DNA of 64,000 nt from Flavobacterium urocaniciphilum (GTDB lineage Bacteria; Bacteroidota; Bacteroidia; Flavobacteriales; Flavobacteriaceae), in assembly GCF_900110615.1 (NCBI RefSeq), contig NZ_FOEI01000002.1:248001-312000 (forward strand), written 5' to 3'. This document shows, one piece after another, positions 44,883-52,548 of the stretch (positions within the stretch are counted from its first letter, which is position 1; the number at the start of each line of letters is the position of its first letter). The notes beneath the pieces were generated by a model. That model saw only the letters and a program-made list of their open reading frames with translations, was not told where the DNA came from and did no database searches. A program made the position numbers and the translations under genes.

Positions 44883-45341
44883 TTATTCGAAAAAAAGTGT
44901 TGCTACTTGCTCATTTACAAATTCTAAGAATCTTTCATCAGCTTCAGTAAACGGATCGATAACATGGCTATCAATATCAATTTGACCAATGTTTATTCCA
45001 TTTACAAATAAAGGAACTACAATTTCAGATTTTACAGTAAAGCTACAAGCAATGTAATTATCTTGAGCAGATACATCTGGAACCACAAAGTTTGCATTAC
45101 TTTCTGCAACTTGTCCGCAAATTCCTTTTCCAAATGGAATTACAGTATGATCGGTTTCTGCACCAACATATGGTCCAAGATGCAATGTTTTTGCTTCATG
45201 ATTAGCAAAATAAAAGCCAACCCAATTATAATACGAGATGTTGTCTTGTAATAATTGGCAAATATTTTTTAGCTTTTCATCTCTTGTTAAAGGGCTATTA
45301 ACAATTGATATGATTTGAGGTTTTAAGTTTTCGAATGGCAT
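44883..45341 (-). CDS. GAF-domain protein, free methionine-(R)-sulfoxide reductase type
   Basis: A 152-residue cytoplasmic protein consisting of one GAF domain. It carries the pattern GKGICGQVAES, then DNYIACSFTVKSEIVVPLF, in which the Cys of GICG and the Cys of YIAC correspond to catalytic cysteines of fRMsr enzymes that reduce free methionine-R-sulfoxide. The start MPFENLKPQI is well placed. It is divergent from the exosortase gene, 164 bp away; that spacer shows only a minus-strand TAATTTTG box (45357-45364). Confidence 0.85.
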   Translation of the reverse strand: MPFENLKPQIISIVNSPLTRDEKLKNICQLLQDNISYYNWVGFYFANHEAKTLHLGPYVGAETDHTVIPFGKGICGQVAESNANFVVPDVSAQDNYIACSFTVKSEIVVPLFVNGINIGQIDIDSHVIDPFTEADERFLEFVNEQVATLFFE

Positions 45342-45505
45342 TTTTAATTTTTTTTACAAAATTATATATATTAGAGCATCTAAAAATTATATTTTTGTTA
45401 AAAATCAAAACATTTTGAAATGAGCTTAATGTTAGATTTTATTTGAAACATTGTATGTGATTCTTCAATTTCATATCACATAAACGAAACAATAGACACC
45501 GCCAT

Positions 45506-46060
45506 ATGAAAGATATTATAAACCAGCATAAACCCTTTTTTGTTTTTTTACTCAAATTCGTTTTGTTTTATTTGATTTTTACGCTGATTTATAAATTTTA
45601 TTTAAGTCAGTTTGAAGTTCAAAATAACGAAGTGGATAACATAACTAAATTTGTGGCGGAACAAACAAAATCGGTTTTAGTTGCTATGGGTAAAGATTCG
45701 GATGTTTTAAAACATGAATTTGAACCTTCTTATAAGATTCTTTATTCTAATAAATATTTGGCAAGGGTTGTGGAAGGTTGTAATGCAATAAGTGTAATTA
45801 TTTTGTTTGCATCTTTTGTTTTTGCTTTTTCTTCTACTTTCAAAAGAACTTTTTTATTCATCATAAGTGGTTCACTTTTAATTTTTGTATTAAATATTTT
45901 AAGAATTGCTTTTTTAACGATTGCATTGTATAATTTCCCAAAAAATGAACACTTCTTACACGATATTGTTTTTCCAATTGTCATCTATGGTGTGGTGTTT
46001 TTATTGTGGATTATATGGGTATTAAAATTTTCTGGCTATGCAAAAGTTACTTCAAAATAG
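45506..46060 (+). CDS. xrtF: Exosortase family protein XrtF
   Basis: A 184-residue integral membrane protein of the exosortase/archaeosortase fold. The catalytic triad is visible: Cys 92 in VVEGCNAIS, Arg 133 in LNILRIAFL and His 152 in HDIVFP. Hydrophobic helices surround each of these. Exosortases cut and transfer proteins carrying a C-terminal tripartite sorting signal. XrtF occurs in Flavobacteriia, and its substrates are not well known; no obvious substrate gene is in the window. It overlaps the following gene by 23 bp. Confidence 0.9.
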   Translation: MKDIINQHKPFFVFLLKFVLFYLIFTLIYKFYLSQFEVQNNEVDNITKFVAEQTKSVLVAMGKDSDVLKHEFEPSYKILYSNKYLARVVEGCNAISVIILFASFVFAFSSTFKRTFLFIISGSLLIFVLNILRIAFLTIALYNFPKNEHFLHDIVFPIVIYGVVFLLWIIWVLKFSGYAKVTSK

Positions 46061-46478
46061 AAAAAGTATACTTATCGTTTTAGCTTTAATTTTGATATTA
46101 ATCATGGTTAGAGTTTTTGAAGATGATTTGTTTTACGATCCTTTTTTGGCTTTTTTTAAGGATGATTTTCAGAATAAATCGTTGCCTGATTTTGATGGTT
46201 TTCATTTATTTTTAGGTTTGTTGATGAGGTATTTCATAAATAGTGTGGTTACCGTTTTAATTATTTACTTTTTATTTAAAGAAAATTCAATTGTTAAACT
46301 TACGAGTATATTGCTAATAGTTTTTTTTATTGTACTTATTGGATTGTTGTTTTTATTATTGAATTATTCTACACATCCTGATTATTTGTATGTTTTTTAC
46401 ATTCGCAGATTTCTAATTCAACCGTTGTTTTTAATTCTCTTTGTTCCAGCTTTTTATTATCAAAGGAAAGTCCAATAA
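46038..46478 (+). CDS. Exosortase F system-associated membrane protein
   Basis: A 146-residue membrane protein with about four transmembrane helices. The N-terminus holds FEDDLFYDPFLAFFKDDFQ and DFDGFHLFLGLLMRYFINS, typical of the small protein always found next to XrtF in flavobacteria. It overlaps xrtF by 23 bp, so the two are translated together. A role as partner or cofactor of the sortase is inferred from that constant pairing. Confidence 0.88.
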   Translation: MQKLLQNRKSILIVLALILILIMVRVFEDDLFYDPFLAFFKDDFQNKSLPDFDGFHLFLGLLMRYFINSVVTVLIIYFLFKENSIVKLTSILLIVFFIVLIGLLFLLLNYSTHPDYLYVFYIRRFLIQPLFLILFVPAFYYQRKVQ

Positions 46479-46509
46479 TTTTTCGTAACTTTATATAAAG
46501 TTATGCGTA

Positions 46510-47328
46510 ATGAAAGTAACGAAATATTCTGGTGAACAAATTGAATTTCAAAAAGATAAACTTATTCGTTCCTTAAAAAAATCAGGTGCCAATGATTTTA
46601 TGGTTTCCGAAATTTTTCAACTTATTGAACCGCAATTGTATGATGGAATACCATCCAAAAAAATTTATAAACTCGCTTTTCAATATTTAAAAAATTATTC
46701 CAATGCGCATGCGGCTCGATATAATCTTAAATCGGCAATAGCTGCATTGGGTCCAGCCGGATTTTATTTTGAAAAATTCATTGCAAAAATTCATGAATAT
46801 TTAGGTTTTAAAACAGAGATTAACTTGCGTTTTCAAGGAAAATGTGTTTCTCATGAAGTAGATATCGTACTTTTAAAAGAGAATGTGGTAACCATGATTG
46901 AATGTAAGTTTCACGCTGGAGTTGAAGCAAAGTCAGATGTAAAAGTTCCTATGTATATTTTATCACGGTTTAATGATTTAAAAGATAGGACCTATGAAAT
47001 GTTTGGCGATATGAGGTATATTGATTCATGTTTAATTGTTACCAATAATAAATTTACAGAAGACGCTTTGGCTTTTGCAAAATGTTCTCATTTAAAGATG
47101 TTGAGTTGGGATTTTCCGCATCAAAATGGATTAAGAGATATTATTGATCAATTGAAAATTTACCCCATAACTTGTTTAACAACACTTACAATTGCTGAGA
47201 AAGAAAAATTATTAGCAGAAAATATTATCATCACTAAAGATTTATTATCCGATAAAAGTAAACTTGAAAAATTAGAATTAAGTAAAGCTAGGATGAAAAG
47301 AGTTTTAACTGAAGTCAACCAATTATAA
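46510..47328 (+). CDS. ATP-cone domain / PD-(D/E)XK nuclease fusion
   Basis: A 272-residue protein with two parts. Residues about 1-90 form an ATP-cone (VTKYSGEQIEFQKDKLIRSLKKSGAN), the nucleotide-sensing module best known from ribonucleotide reductase and NrdR. Residues about 95-200 contain a restriction-endonuclease-like core: Asp 118 in HEVDIVLL and Glu 131-x-Lys 133 in MIECKFHAG, the D...ExK signature. A helical C-terminal tail follows. The fusion suggests a nuclease controlled by ATP/dATP. The next gene, 11 bp downstream, encodes a beta-CASP metallo-hydrolase. Activity is not proven. Confidence 0.8.
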   Translation: MKVTKYSGEQIEFQKDKLIRSLKKSGANDFMVSEIFQLIEPQLYDGIPSKKIYKLAFQYLKNYSNAHAARYNLKSAIAALGPAGFYFEKFIAKIHEYLGFKTEINLRFQGKCVSHEVDIVLLKENVVTMIECKFHAGVEAKSDVKVPMYILSRFNDLKDRTYEMFGDMRYIDSCLIVTNNKFTEDALAFAKCSHLKMLSWDFPHQNGLRDIIDQLKIYPITCLTTLTIAEKEKLLAENIIITKDLLSDKSKLEKLELSKARMKRVLTEVNQL

Positions 47329-47339
47329 AACAAAACAAC

Positions 47340-48695
47340 ATGAAAATTCATTTTTTAGGAGCAGCAGGTACCGTTACAGGTTCGAAATTTCTGATTGAAA
47401 CAGATGAATTACGAATTTTGGTAGATTGTGGAATGTTTCAGGGTTTAAAAGAACTTCGCGAATTAAATAGAGAGCCGTTGTCGGTTTTGCCCAATTCGAT
47501 TGATTTTGTGCTCTTAACTCACGGACATTTAGATCATTGTGGTTGGCTTCCAAAATTGGTTAGTGAAGGTTTTTCAGGTAAAATTTTCTGTTCTCATCCC
47601 ACAAAAGAAATTGCTAATTTAATATTATTGGATAGTGCTAAAATTCAGGAAGAAGAAGCGGAATTGGCCAATAAAAATAATTATTCAAAACACAATCCAG
47701 CTATTCCTTTATATACAACTGATGACGCAAAAAATGTATTGCCGTTATTTCGAGTGGTAGAACCTAATTTAGAAGTTAAATTATCAGACAATTGTTGGTT
47801 TAAATTATTTTATGCTGGACATATTTTAGGTGCATGTTCCATTGAATTACATGTAGAGGATAAAGTTTTAATTTTCTCAGGGGATATTGGTCAGGATGAT
47901 GATGTATTAATGTTTCCTCCCATTAAACCTAAAAAAGCCGATTTCATTTTTTTAGAAAGTACTTATGGTGATAGAATTCATCCTCAAGAAGATGTTTTAT
48001 CAGAATTAGAAACTATTATTAATGATGCTGTTGCCAAAAATGGCAATGTAATTATACCAAGTTTTGCTGTAGAAAGAGTACAAACTATGATGTATTTAAT
48101 TTGGCAATTGAGAAAGCAAAATAAAATTCCAGATATTAAATATATTATCGACACACCAATGGGAATAAGTGTATTAAATGTTTTTAGAGATAATTTGAAA
48201 TGGCATAAACTACCCATAAATGAATGTGAAGAAATGTGTGATGTATTTACGTTAATTTCTGATTATGAAGATACCATTGCGGCCATTTATGATAACCAAC
48301 CCAAAGTTGTAATTGCGGCAAGTGGTATGGTTACCGGTGGGCGAGTGCTTTCTTACTTAGAACGATATATAACGGAACCCGAAAATACGGTTATTTTAGT
48401 AGGCTTTCAAGCTGAAGGAACTAGAGGAAGAAGGTTGTTGGAAGGTGAAAAAGAAATTAAGTTTTACGGGAAATTTTATCCAGTTGAAGCCAAAATATTT
48501 TCAATTGAAGGTTTATCGGCACACGGCGATCAAAACGACTTGTTGAATTGGATGAGCGAGTTAGAAAACTCACCTCAAAAAATATTTTTAATTCATGGTG
48601 AAAGTACCGCATTGGAAGGGTTAAAGTCCAAGATTTCAGAGCGTTATAATTATGACTGTCAAATACCTATTTTAAATCAAGTAATTGAATTATAG
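47340..48695 (+). CDS. Beta-CASP metallo-beta-lactamase-fold hydrolase (RNA-processing type)
   Basis: A 451-residue cytoplasmic protein. The metal motif HGHLDHCG is at 61-68, further ligands follow in GHILGACSI and FSGDIG, and the beta-CASP insertion (about 240-370) includes ASGMVTGGR. The C-terminal RMMBL segment ends in FSIEGLSAHGDQNDL and FLIHGE. This is the CPSF-73/YsiM-like group, whose members act on RNA as endo- or exonucleases. It is 11 bp downstream of the ATP-cone nuclease gene, and the pair is probably one operon. Confidence 0.92.
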   Translation: MKIHFLGAAGTVTGSKFLIETDELRILVDCGMFQGLKELRELNREPLSVLPNSIDFVLLTHGHLDHCGWLPKLVSEGFSGKIFCSHPTKEIANLILLDSAKIQEEEAELANKNNYSKHNPAIPLYTTDDAKNVLPLFRVVEPNLEVKLSDNCWFKLFYAGHILGACSIELHVEDKVLIFSGDIGQDDDVLMFPPIKPKKADFIFLESTYGDRIHPQEDVLSELETIINDAVAKNGNVIIPSFAVERVQTMMYLIWQLRKQNKIPDIKYIIDTPMGISVLNVFRDNLKWHKLPINECEEMCDVFTLISDYEDTIAAIYDNQPKVVIAASGMVTGGRVLSYLERYITEPENTVILVGFQAEGTRGRRLLEGEKEIKFYGKFYPVEAKIFSIEGLSAHGDQNDLLNWMSELENSPQKIFLIHGESTALEGLKSKISERYNYDCQIPILNQVIEL

Positions 48696-48726
48696 AACGT
48701 AACATTTTTTTAAGAAGATATTTTTT

Positions 48727-48734
48727 TATATTTG
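48727..48734 (+). promoter_or_regulatory. Bacteroidota -7 box (TATATTTG) next to a start codon
   Basis: An exact TAnnTTTG match ends 5 bp before the ATG of the HYC_CC_PP gene, implying a leaderless or almost leaderless message. No TTG -33 box is seen. Confidence 0.45.
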
Positions 48735-48739
48735 CATCA

Positions 48740-49159
48740 ATGAATTTCAAAAAGCACATAAGTATTTTCTTAGCATTATTTATTTTATTAGTAAATAGTA
48801 GTGCAAGTTTGGTTATGCATTATTGCCAAGATCAAATTGCTTATGTTTCATTAGTTTTTCAAGATAAAAGTTCAAATGACGATTCAGAATTACACAGTTG
48901 TTGTGTAGAACTGAAAAAAGTTGATGAAAAAAAAGAATGTTGTTCTGATCAAGAAATTAAAGTAGAAAAAAAGGTTGATTATACTTTACTTAAAGATTTT
49001 CAAATTAAGTTTACTGCTGTAACCTTTTTACCCTATCAAGAAAACGTTTTTCAATTTGCTGATGAAACTTTCACAAACCATGAGAAATTAAGCTATTATT
49101 GCGATTCTCATGCACCTCCACTTTATAAACTCTATTCTCAATTGGTTTTTTACGCATAA
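48740..49159 (+). CDS. HYC_CC_PP family protein
   Basis: A 139-residue exported protein with a signal peptide (about 1-22) and the three family marks: HYC (VMHYCQDQ), paired cysteines (HSCCVEL and ECCSDQ) and PP (SHAPPLYKL). The family is found in Bacteroidota, usually next to TonB receptors and heavy-metal domain proteins, and the many cysteines suggest metal binding in the periplasm. Function is not established. A TonB receptor gene follows 77 bp downstream. Confidence 0.85.
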   Translation: MNFKKHISIFLALFILLVNSSASLVMHYCQDQIAYVSLVFQDKSSNDDSELHSCCVELKKVDEKKECCSDQEIKVEKKVDYTLLKDFQIKFTAVTFLPYQENVFQFADETFTNHEKLSYYCDSHAPPLYKLYSQLVFYA

Positions 49160-49236
49160 ATATTTTAATTTTTAGATTAATTCGTCTTGAATTTATTGAC
49201 GAGTTGTAAAGAATTATTAATATTTATACCAAAATT

Positions 49237-51504
49237 ATGTTTAAGAAAATTTTATTATTGGTTATTTTTCCAATAATTTCCTTTGCACAATCTAGTGTAA
49301 CAGGTAAAATCACCGATAAGGATAATAATCCTATTCCAAATGTAAAAATTACAAATGTTGAATCGAAAAACGTTTTGTTTTCAGATACTAGCGGTATTTT
49401 TTCATTGATTCAAGGTAATGGATCGGTTAATTTAGTTTTAGAAGCAACAGGTTTTAAAACTTTAGAAATTTCTCAAAGTTGTGCTCAAGATTTTACCATT
49501 CAATTAGAAGCTGCTGAAAAAGCGAAAGATATCGAAACCATTACGGTTATTTCAGATAAGAAAAGTGCTTCTCATTTAAAGAAAGTCACAAATACTTTAA
49601 ATTTATCTCAAAAAGAATTACAAAAAGCTGCTTGTTGTAATTTATCAGAAAGTTTTGAAACCAATCCTTCAATTGATGTAAATTTTTCAGATGCAGTTAC
49701 TGGTAATAAACAAATTAAAATGTTAGGATTAACGAGTCCGTATATTTTAATGTCTGAAGAAAACATTCCAGCTATTCGTGGAGCTTTACAAGCAACCGGA
49801 TTGAATTTTATTCCTGGACCGTGGGTAGAAAGTATTCAAATTACTAAAGGTGCAGGAAGTGTAACTAATGGTTATGAAAGTATTTCAGGTCAAATTAATT
49901 ACGAATTATTAAAACCAATTAAAGAAGTACCTTTCTTTTTAAATACTTATGCTTCAAACGATGGTCGTTATGAAATGAATACCAATTTCAAAACAAAATA
50001 TTCAGACAAATTAAGTTCTTTAGTATTGCTTCATGGTAATGTACGTAACCAAAAAAACGACATGAATCACGATGGATTTTTAGATAATCCACTTGGAGAA
50101 CAAGTTAATATTTTAAACAGATGGCAGTATAATGATGCCGAAAAAGGTATCGTTTCATTTTTCAATATTAAATATTTTAAAGATGAGAAAAGTGGCGGAA
50201 CGATGCATAATTCAGATCCATTAATGAGTTGGCAAAGTAATGTGGTGACAGATAAACTCGAATTATCAAGTAAAATTGGATATGTTTTTCCAGATATGCC
50301 CTTTCAAAGTATTGGATTCCAACAAGCTTTTCAAGTAAATAATCAAAAGTCAATGTTTGGTTCAAATCAACATAATATAACCCATAAAAGTTATTTTTCG
50401 AATTTATTGTTTAACTCAATTATCAATAATACCAAGCATAAATTTATTACTGGAATTAATTTCAATTACGATGCTTTCGAAGAAGATTTACTAGTAAATT
50501 TTAGTCAAAATTTTGATAGAAAAGACACATCAATTGGAACGTTTTTCGAGTATTCGTATGATAATTTAAACAATTTTAGTTTTGTATTAGGAGGAAGAGT
50601 GGATAATCATAATCGATTAGGAACTTTTGTAACTCCAAGATTACATGCAAAATATGTTCCTTTTGAAAATACAACTTTACGTTTTTCGGCAGGAAGAGGA
50701 AAAAGAGCAGCCAATATTTTTGCGGAAAATATTAATTATTTAGCAAGTAATAGAGATGTTACAATTTTAAATGAAAATGGTAAGTTATACGGATTAAATC
50801 CAGAAATTGCTTGGAATTACGGAGCAAGTTTACTTCAAAAATTCTATATTTTCGGGAAAGAAAACGAAATTGTAGTTGATTATTATAAAACCGATTTTGA
50901 TAATCAAGTTGTAGTAGATTTAGAAAATTCGCAACAAGTAGTTTTTTCAAATTTAAAAGGAAAAAGTTTTGCAGAATCTTTCCAGGTTGAATGGAATATT
51001 AATCTAATGAGACATTTAGATTTAAGAACGGCTTATAAATATTTAAACGTAAAAACAGATTATTCAACTGGATTATTGCAAAAGCCTTTACAAGCGCAAC
51101 ATCGTTTTTTTGCTAACATTGCTTATGAAACTCATATTTTGGATAAAGGTCAGCAATGGAAATTTGACGCAACTTTCAACTGGATTGGAGAGCAAAGATT
51201 ACCTAATACGATGTCGAATCCAACACAATATCAGTTAGCAAGTAATTCTCCAGCTTATAATTTAATTAATACTCAAGTTACTAGAACGTTTTCTAGTTTT
51301 TTTGAAATGTATTTAGGAATTGAAAACTTAGGTAATTTTAAACAAACAAATGCTATATTAGCAGCAGACCAACCAAATGGTAATTATTTTGATAGTACTA
51401 TGATTTATGGTCCGGTTTTTGGTAGAATGTTTTACGCGGGTTTGCGTTTTAAAATTAAAGAAGCAAAAGCAAAAGAAGTTCAACAAGTAGAAAATCATAA
51501 TTAA
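49237..51504 (+). CDS. TonB-dependent receptor, metal-locus type
   Basis: A 755-residue outer-membrane receptor. After the signal peptide (1-18) comes a carboxypeptidase-regulatory-like beta-sandwich (VTGKITDKDNNPIPNVKI, about 20-92), then the plug (about 105-225, with SESFETNPSIDVNFSDAVTGNKQIKMLGL) and the 22-strand barrel. A Cys pair at 133-134 in the plug is unusual and could bind a soft metal. It sits between the HYC_CC_PP gene and a secreted HMA gene (12 bp downstream), so uptake or sensing of copper or a similar metal is likely but unproven. Confidence 0.9.
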   Translation: MFKKILLLVIFPIISFAQSSVTGKITDKDNNPIPNVKITNVESKNVLFSDTSGIFSLIQGNGSVNLVLEATGFKTLEISQSCAQDFTIQLEAAEKAKDIETITVISDKKSASHLKKVTNTLNLSQKELQKAACCNLSESFETNPSIDVNFSDAVTGNKQIKMLGLTSPYILMSEENIPAIRGALQATGLNFIPGPWVESIQITKGAGSVTNGYESISGQINYELLKPIKEVPFFLNTYASNDGRYEMNTNFKTKYSDKLSSLVLLHGNVRNQKNDMNHDGFLDNPLGEQVNILNRWQYNDAEKGIVSFFNIKYFKDEKSGGTMHNSDPLMSWQSNVVTDKLELSSKIGYVFPDMPFQSIGFQQAFQVNNQKSMFGSNQHNITHKSYFSNLLFNSIINNTKHKFITGINFNYDAFEEDLLVNFSQNFDRKDTSIGTFFEYSYDNLNNFSFVLGGRVDNHNRLGTFVTPRLHAKYVPFENTTLRFSAGRGKRAANIFAENINYLASNRDVTILNENGKLYGLNPEIAWNYGASLLQKFYIFGKENEIVVDYYKTDFDNQVVVDLENSQQVVFSNLKGKSFAESFQVEWNINLMRHLDLRTAYKYLNVKTDYSTGLLQKPLQAQHRFFANIAYETHILDKGQQWKFDATFNWIGEQRLPNTMSNPTQYQLASNSPAYNLINTQVTRTFSSFFEMYLGIENLGNFKQTNAILAADQPNGNYFDSTMIYGPVFGRMFYAGLRFKIKEAKAKEVQQVENHN

Positions 51505-51516
51505 TAAAATACGAAT

Positions 51517-51867
51517 ATGAAAAAATTAGTTTTAGTAGTTTTAATCGCATTTTTTGGGTTAACAGCAAATGCTCAAGAAAAGAAAAGTAAAAACAAAAAA
51601 GTTGAAATTGAAGTAAGTGGAGTTTGTTCAATGTGTGAAAAACGTATTGAAAAAGCGGCTTATTCTGTAAAAGGTGTAAAAAGTGCTGAATGGCATGCTG
51701 ATCATCAAGATTTACATTTAATTATCGACGAAACAAAATGCAGCATTTTAGATGTTGAAAAAGCAATTGCAAAAGCTGGGCACGATACACAAGATGTAAA
51801 AGCAACGGATGAAGAGTATGCTAAAATTCACGGATGTTGTAAATACAGAACGCAAGAAAGTCATTAA
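51517..51867 (+). CDS. Secreted heavy-metal-associated (HMA) domain protein
   Basis: A 116-residue protein with a signal peptide (1-19, ending TANAQ) and one HMA domain. The metal site is GVCSMCEKR (Cys 37, Cys 40), the CxxC of copper chaperones and P-type ATPase domains. A further Cys pair lies near the C-terminus (HGCCKYR). It would act in the periplasm, passing a metal ion to or from the TonB receptor encoded 12 bp upstream. Confidence 0.9.
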   Translation: MKKLVLVVLIAFFGLTANAQEKKSKNKKVEIEVSGVCSMCEKRIEKAAYSVKGVKSAEWHADHQDLHLIIDETKCSILDVEKAIAKAGHDTQDVKATDEEYAKIHGCCKYRTQESH

Positions 51868-51884
51868 TTGTTAAATAAATTTTT

Positions 51885-51892
51885 TATATTTG
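51885..51892 (+). promoter_or_regulatory. Bacteroidota -7 box (TATATTTG) for the DUF1761 gene
   Basis: An exact TAnnTTTG match gives a leader of about 20 nt. A TTG lies 14 bp upstream, closer than the usual 17-23 bp. Confidence 0.5.
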
Positions 51893-51919
51893 GTATACTA
51901 ACCAATTAAATTATTTATT

Positions 51920-52399
51920 ATGCCTTTTAATCCAATCGCTTGCTTAGTAGCAGCTTTATCAACGTTTTTAGTAGGTTTCATTTGGTATAATCCAAAAGTA
52001 TTTGGTACTATTTGGATGAATGAAACGGGTATGACAGAAGAAAAAGCACAAAAAGGAAACATGATTAAAATCTTCGGATTAACATTATTGTTTTCATTAA
52101 TGATTTCTTTTATGGTTGTTCCTTCGATGGTAATTCATCAAATTGGAGCATTTCAATTAGTAGGAGGTGATGAAACAAATGCCTCTTTAATTGAATTTAT
52201 GAAAGACAAAGGTGATGCTTTCAGAAGTTTTAAACATGGAGCATTACATGGTTTTTTTGCAGGATTAATGTTTGTATTACCTGTTACTGCAATTAATGGT
52301 TTATTTGAGCATAAATCTTGGAAATATATTTTAGTAACTGCAGGTTATTGGATTGTTTCTTTAACTATTATGGGTGCAATTATTTGCGGTTGGAAATAA
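51920..52399 (+). CDS. DUF1761 domain membrane protein
   Basis: A 159-residue membrane protein with four predicted helices. The opening PIACLVAALSTFLVGFIWYNPKVFGTIWM is typical of DUF1761, a family of unknown function. The charged loop between helices 2 and 3 (DKGDAFRSFKHGALHG) is predicted to be soluble. It has its own promoter and is followed by a weak hairpin with a T-run, so it is probably a single transcript. Confidence 0.85.
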   Translation: MPFNPIACLVAALSTFLVGFIWYNPKVFGTIWMNETGMTEEKAQKGNMIKIFGLTLLFSLMISFMVVPSMVIHQIGAFQLVGGDETNASLIEFMKDKGDAFRSFKHGALHGFFAGLMFVLPVTAINGLFEHKSWKYILVTAGYWIVSLTIMGAIICGWK

Positions 52400-52422
52400 T
52401 TAATACCGATGATGTATTCAAT

Positions 52423-52446
52423 ATTGTTCAATAATTGAACAATTTT
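52423..52446 (+). terminator. Weak terminator after the DUF1761 gene
   Basis: 8-bp AT-rich stem ATTGTTCA/TGAACAAT with a short loop and four T. Flanking arms TAATACCGAT and ATCGGCATTA could extend the structure. Confidence 0.5.
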
Positions 52447-52489
52447 CATACTATATCGGCATTAAACTGTAATCAGAAAGTAATAAAAT

Positions 52490-52497
52490 TAAATTTG
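52490..52497 (+). promoter_or_regulatory. Bacteroidota -7 box (TAAATTTG)
   Basis: An exact TAnnTTTG match about 50 bp before the GNAT gene start. It would place the hairpin at 52521-52542 in the 5' leader. No TTG is seen upstream at the normal spacing. Confidence 0.45.
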
Positions 52498-52520
52498 TTT
52501 AACATTTTATTATAATACAT

Positions 52521-52548
52521 AAGTCCTACATTTGTAGGACTTTTTTTT
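52521..52548 (+). terminator. Terminator-like hairpin ending at the next start codon
   Basis: Perfect 10-bp stem AAGTCCTACA/TGTAGGACTT with a 2-nt gap, followed by a T-run that contains the TTG start codon of the downstream gene. It may act as an attenuator or hide the start site. Confidence 0.6.
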
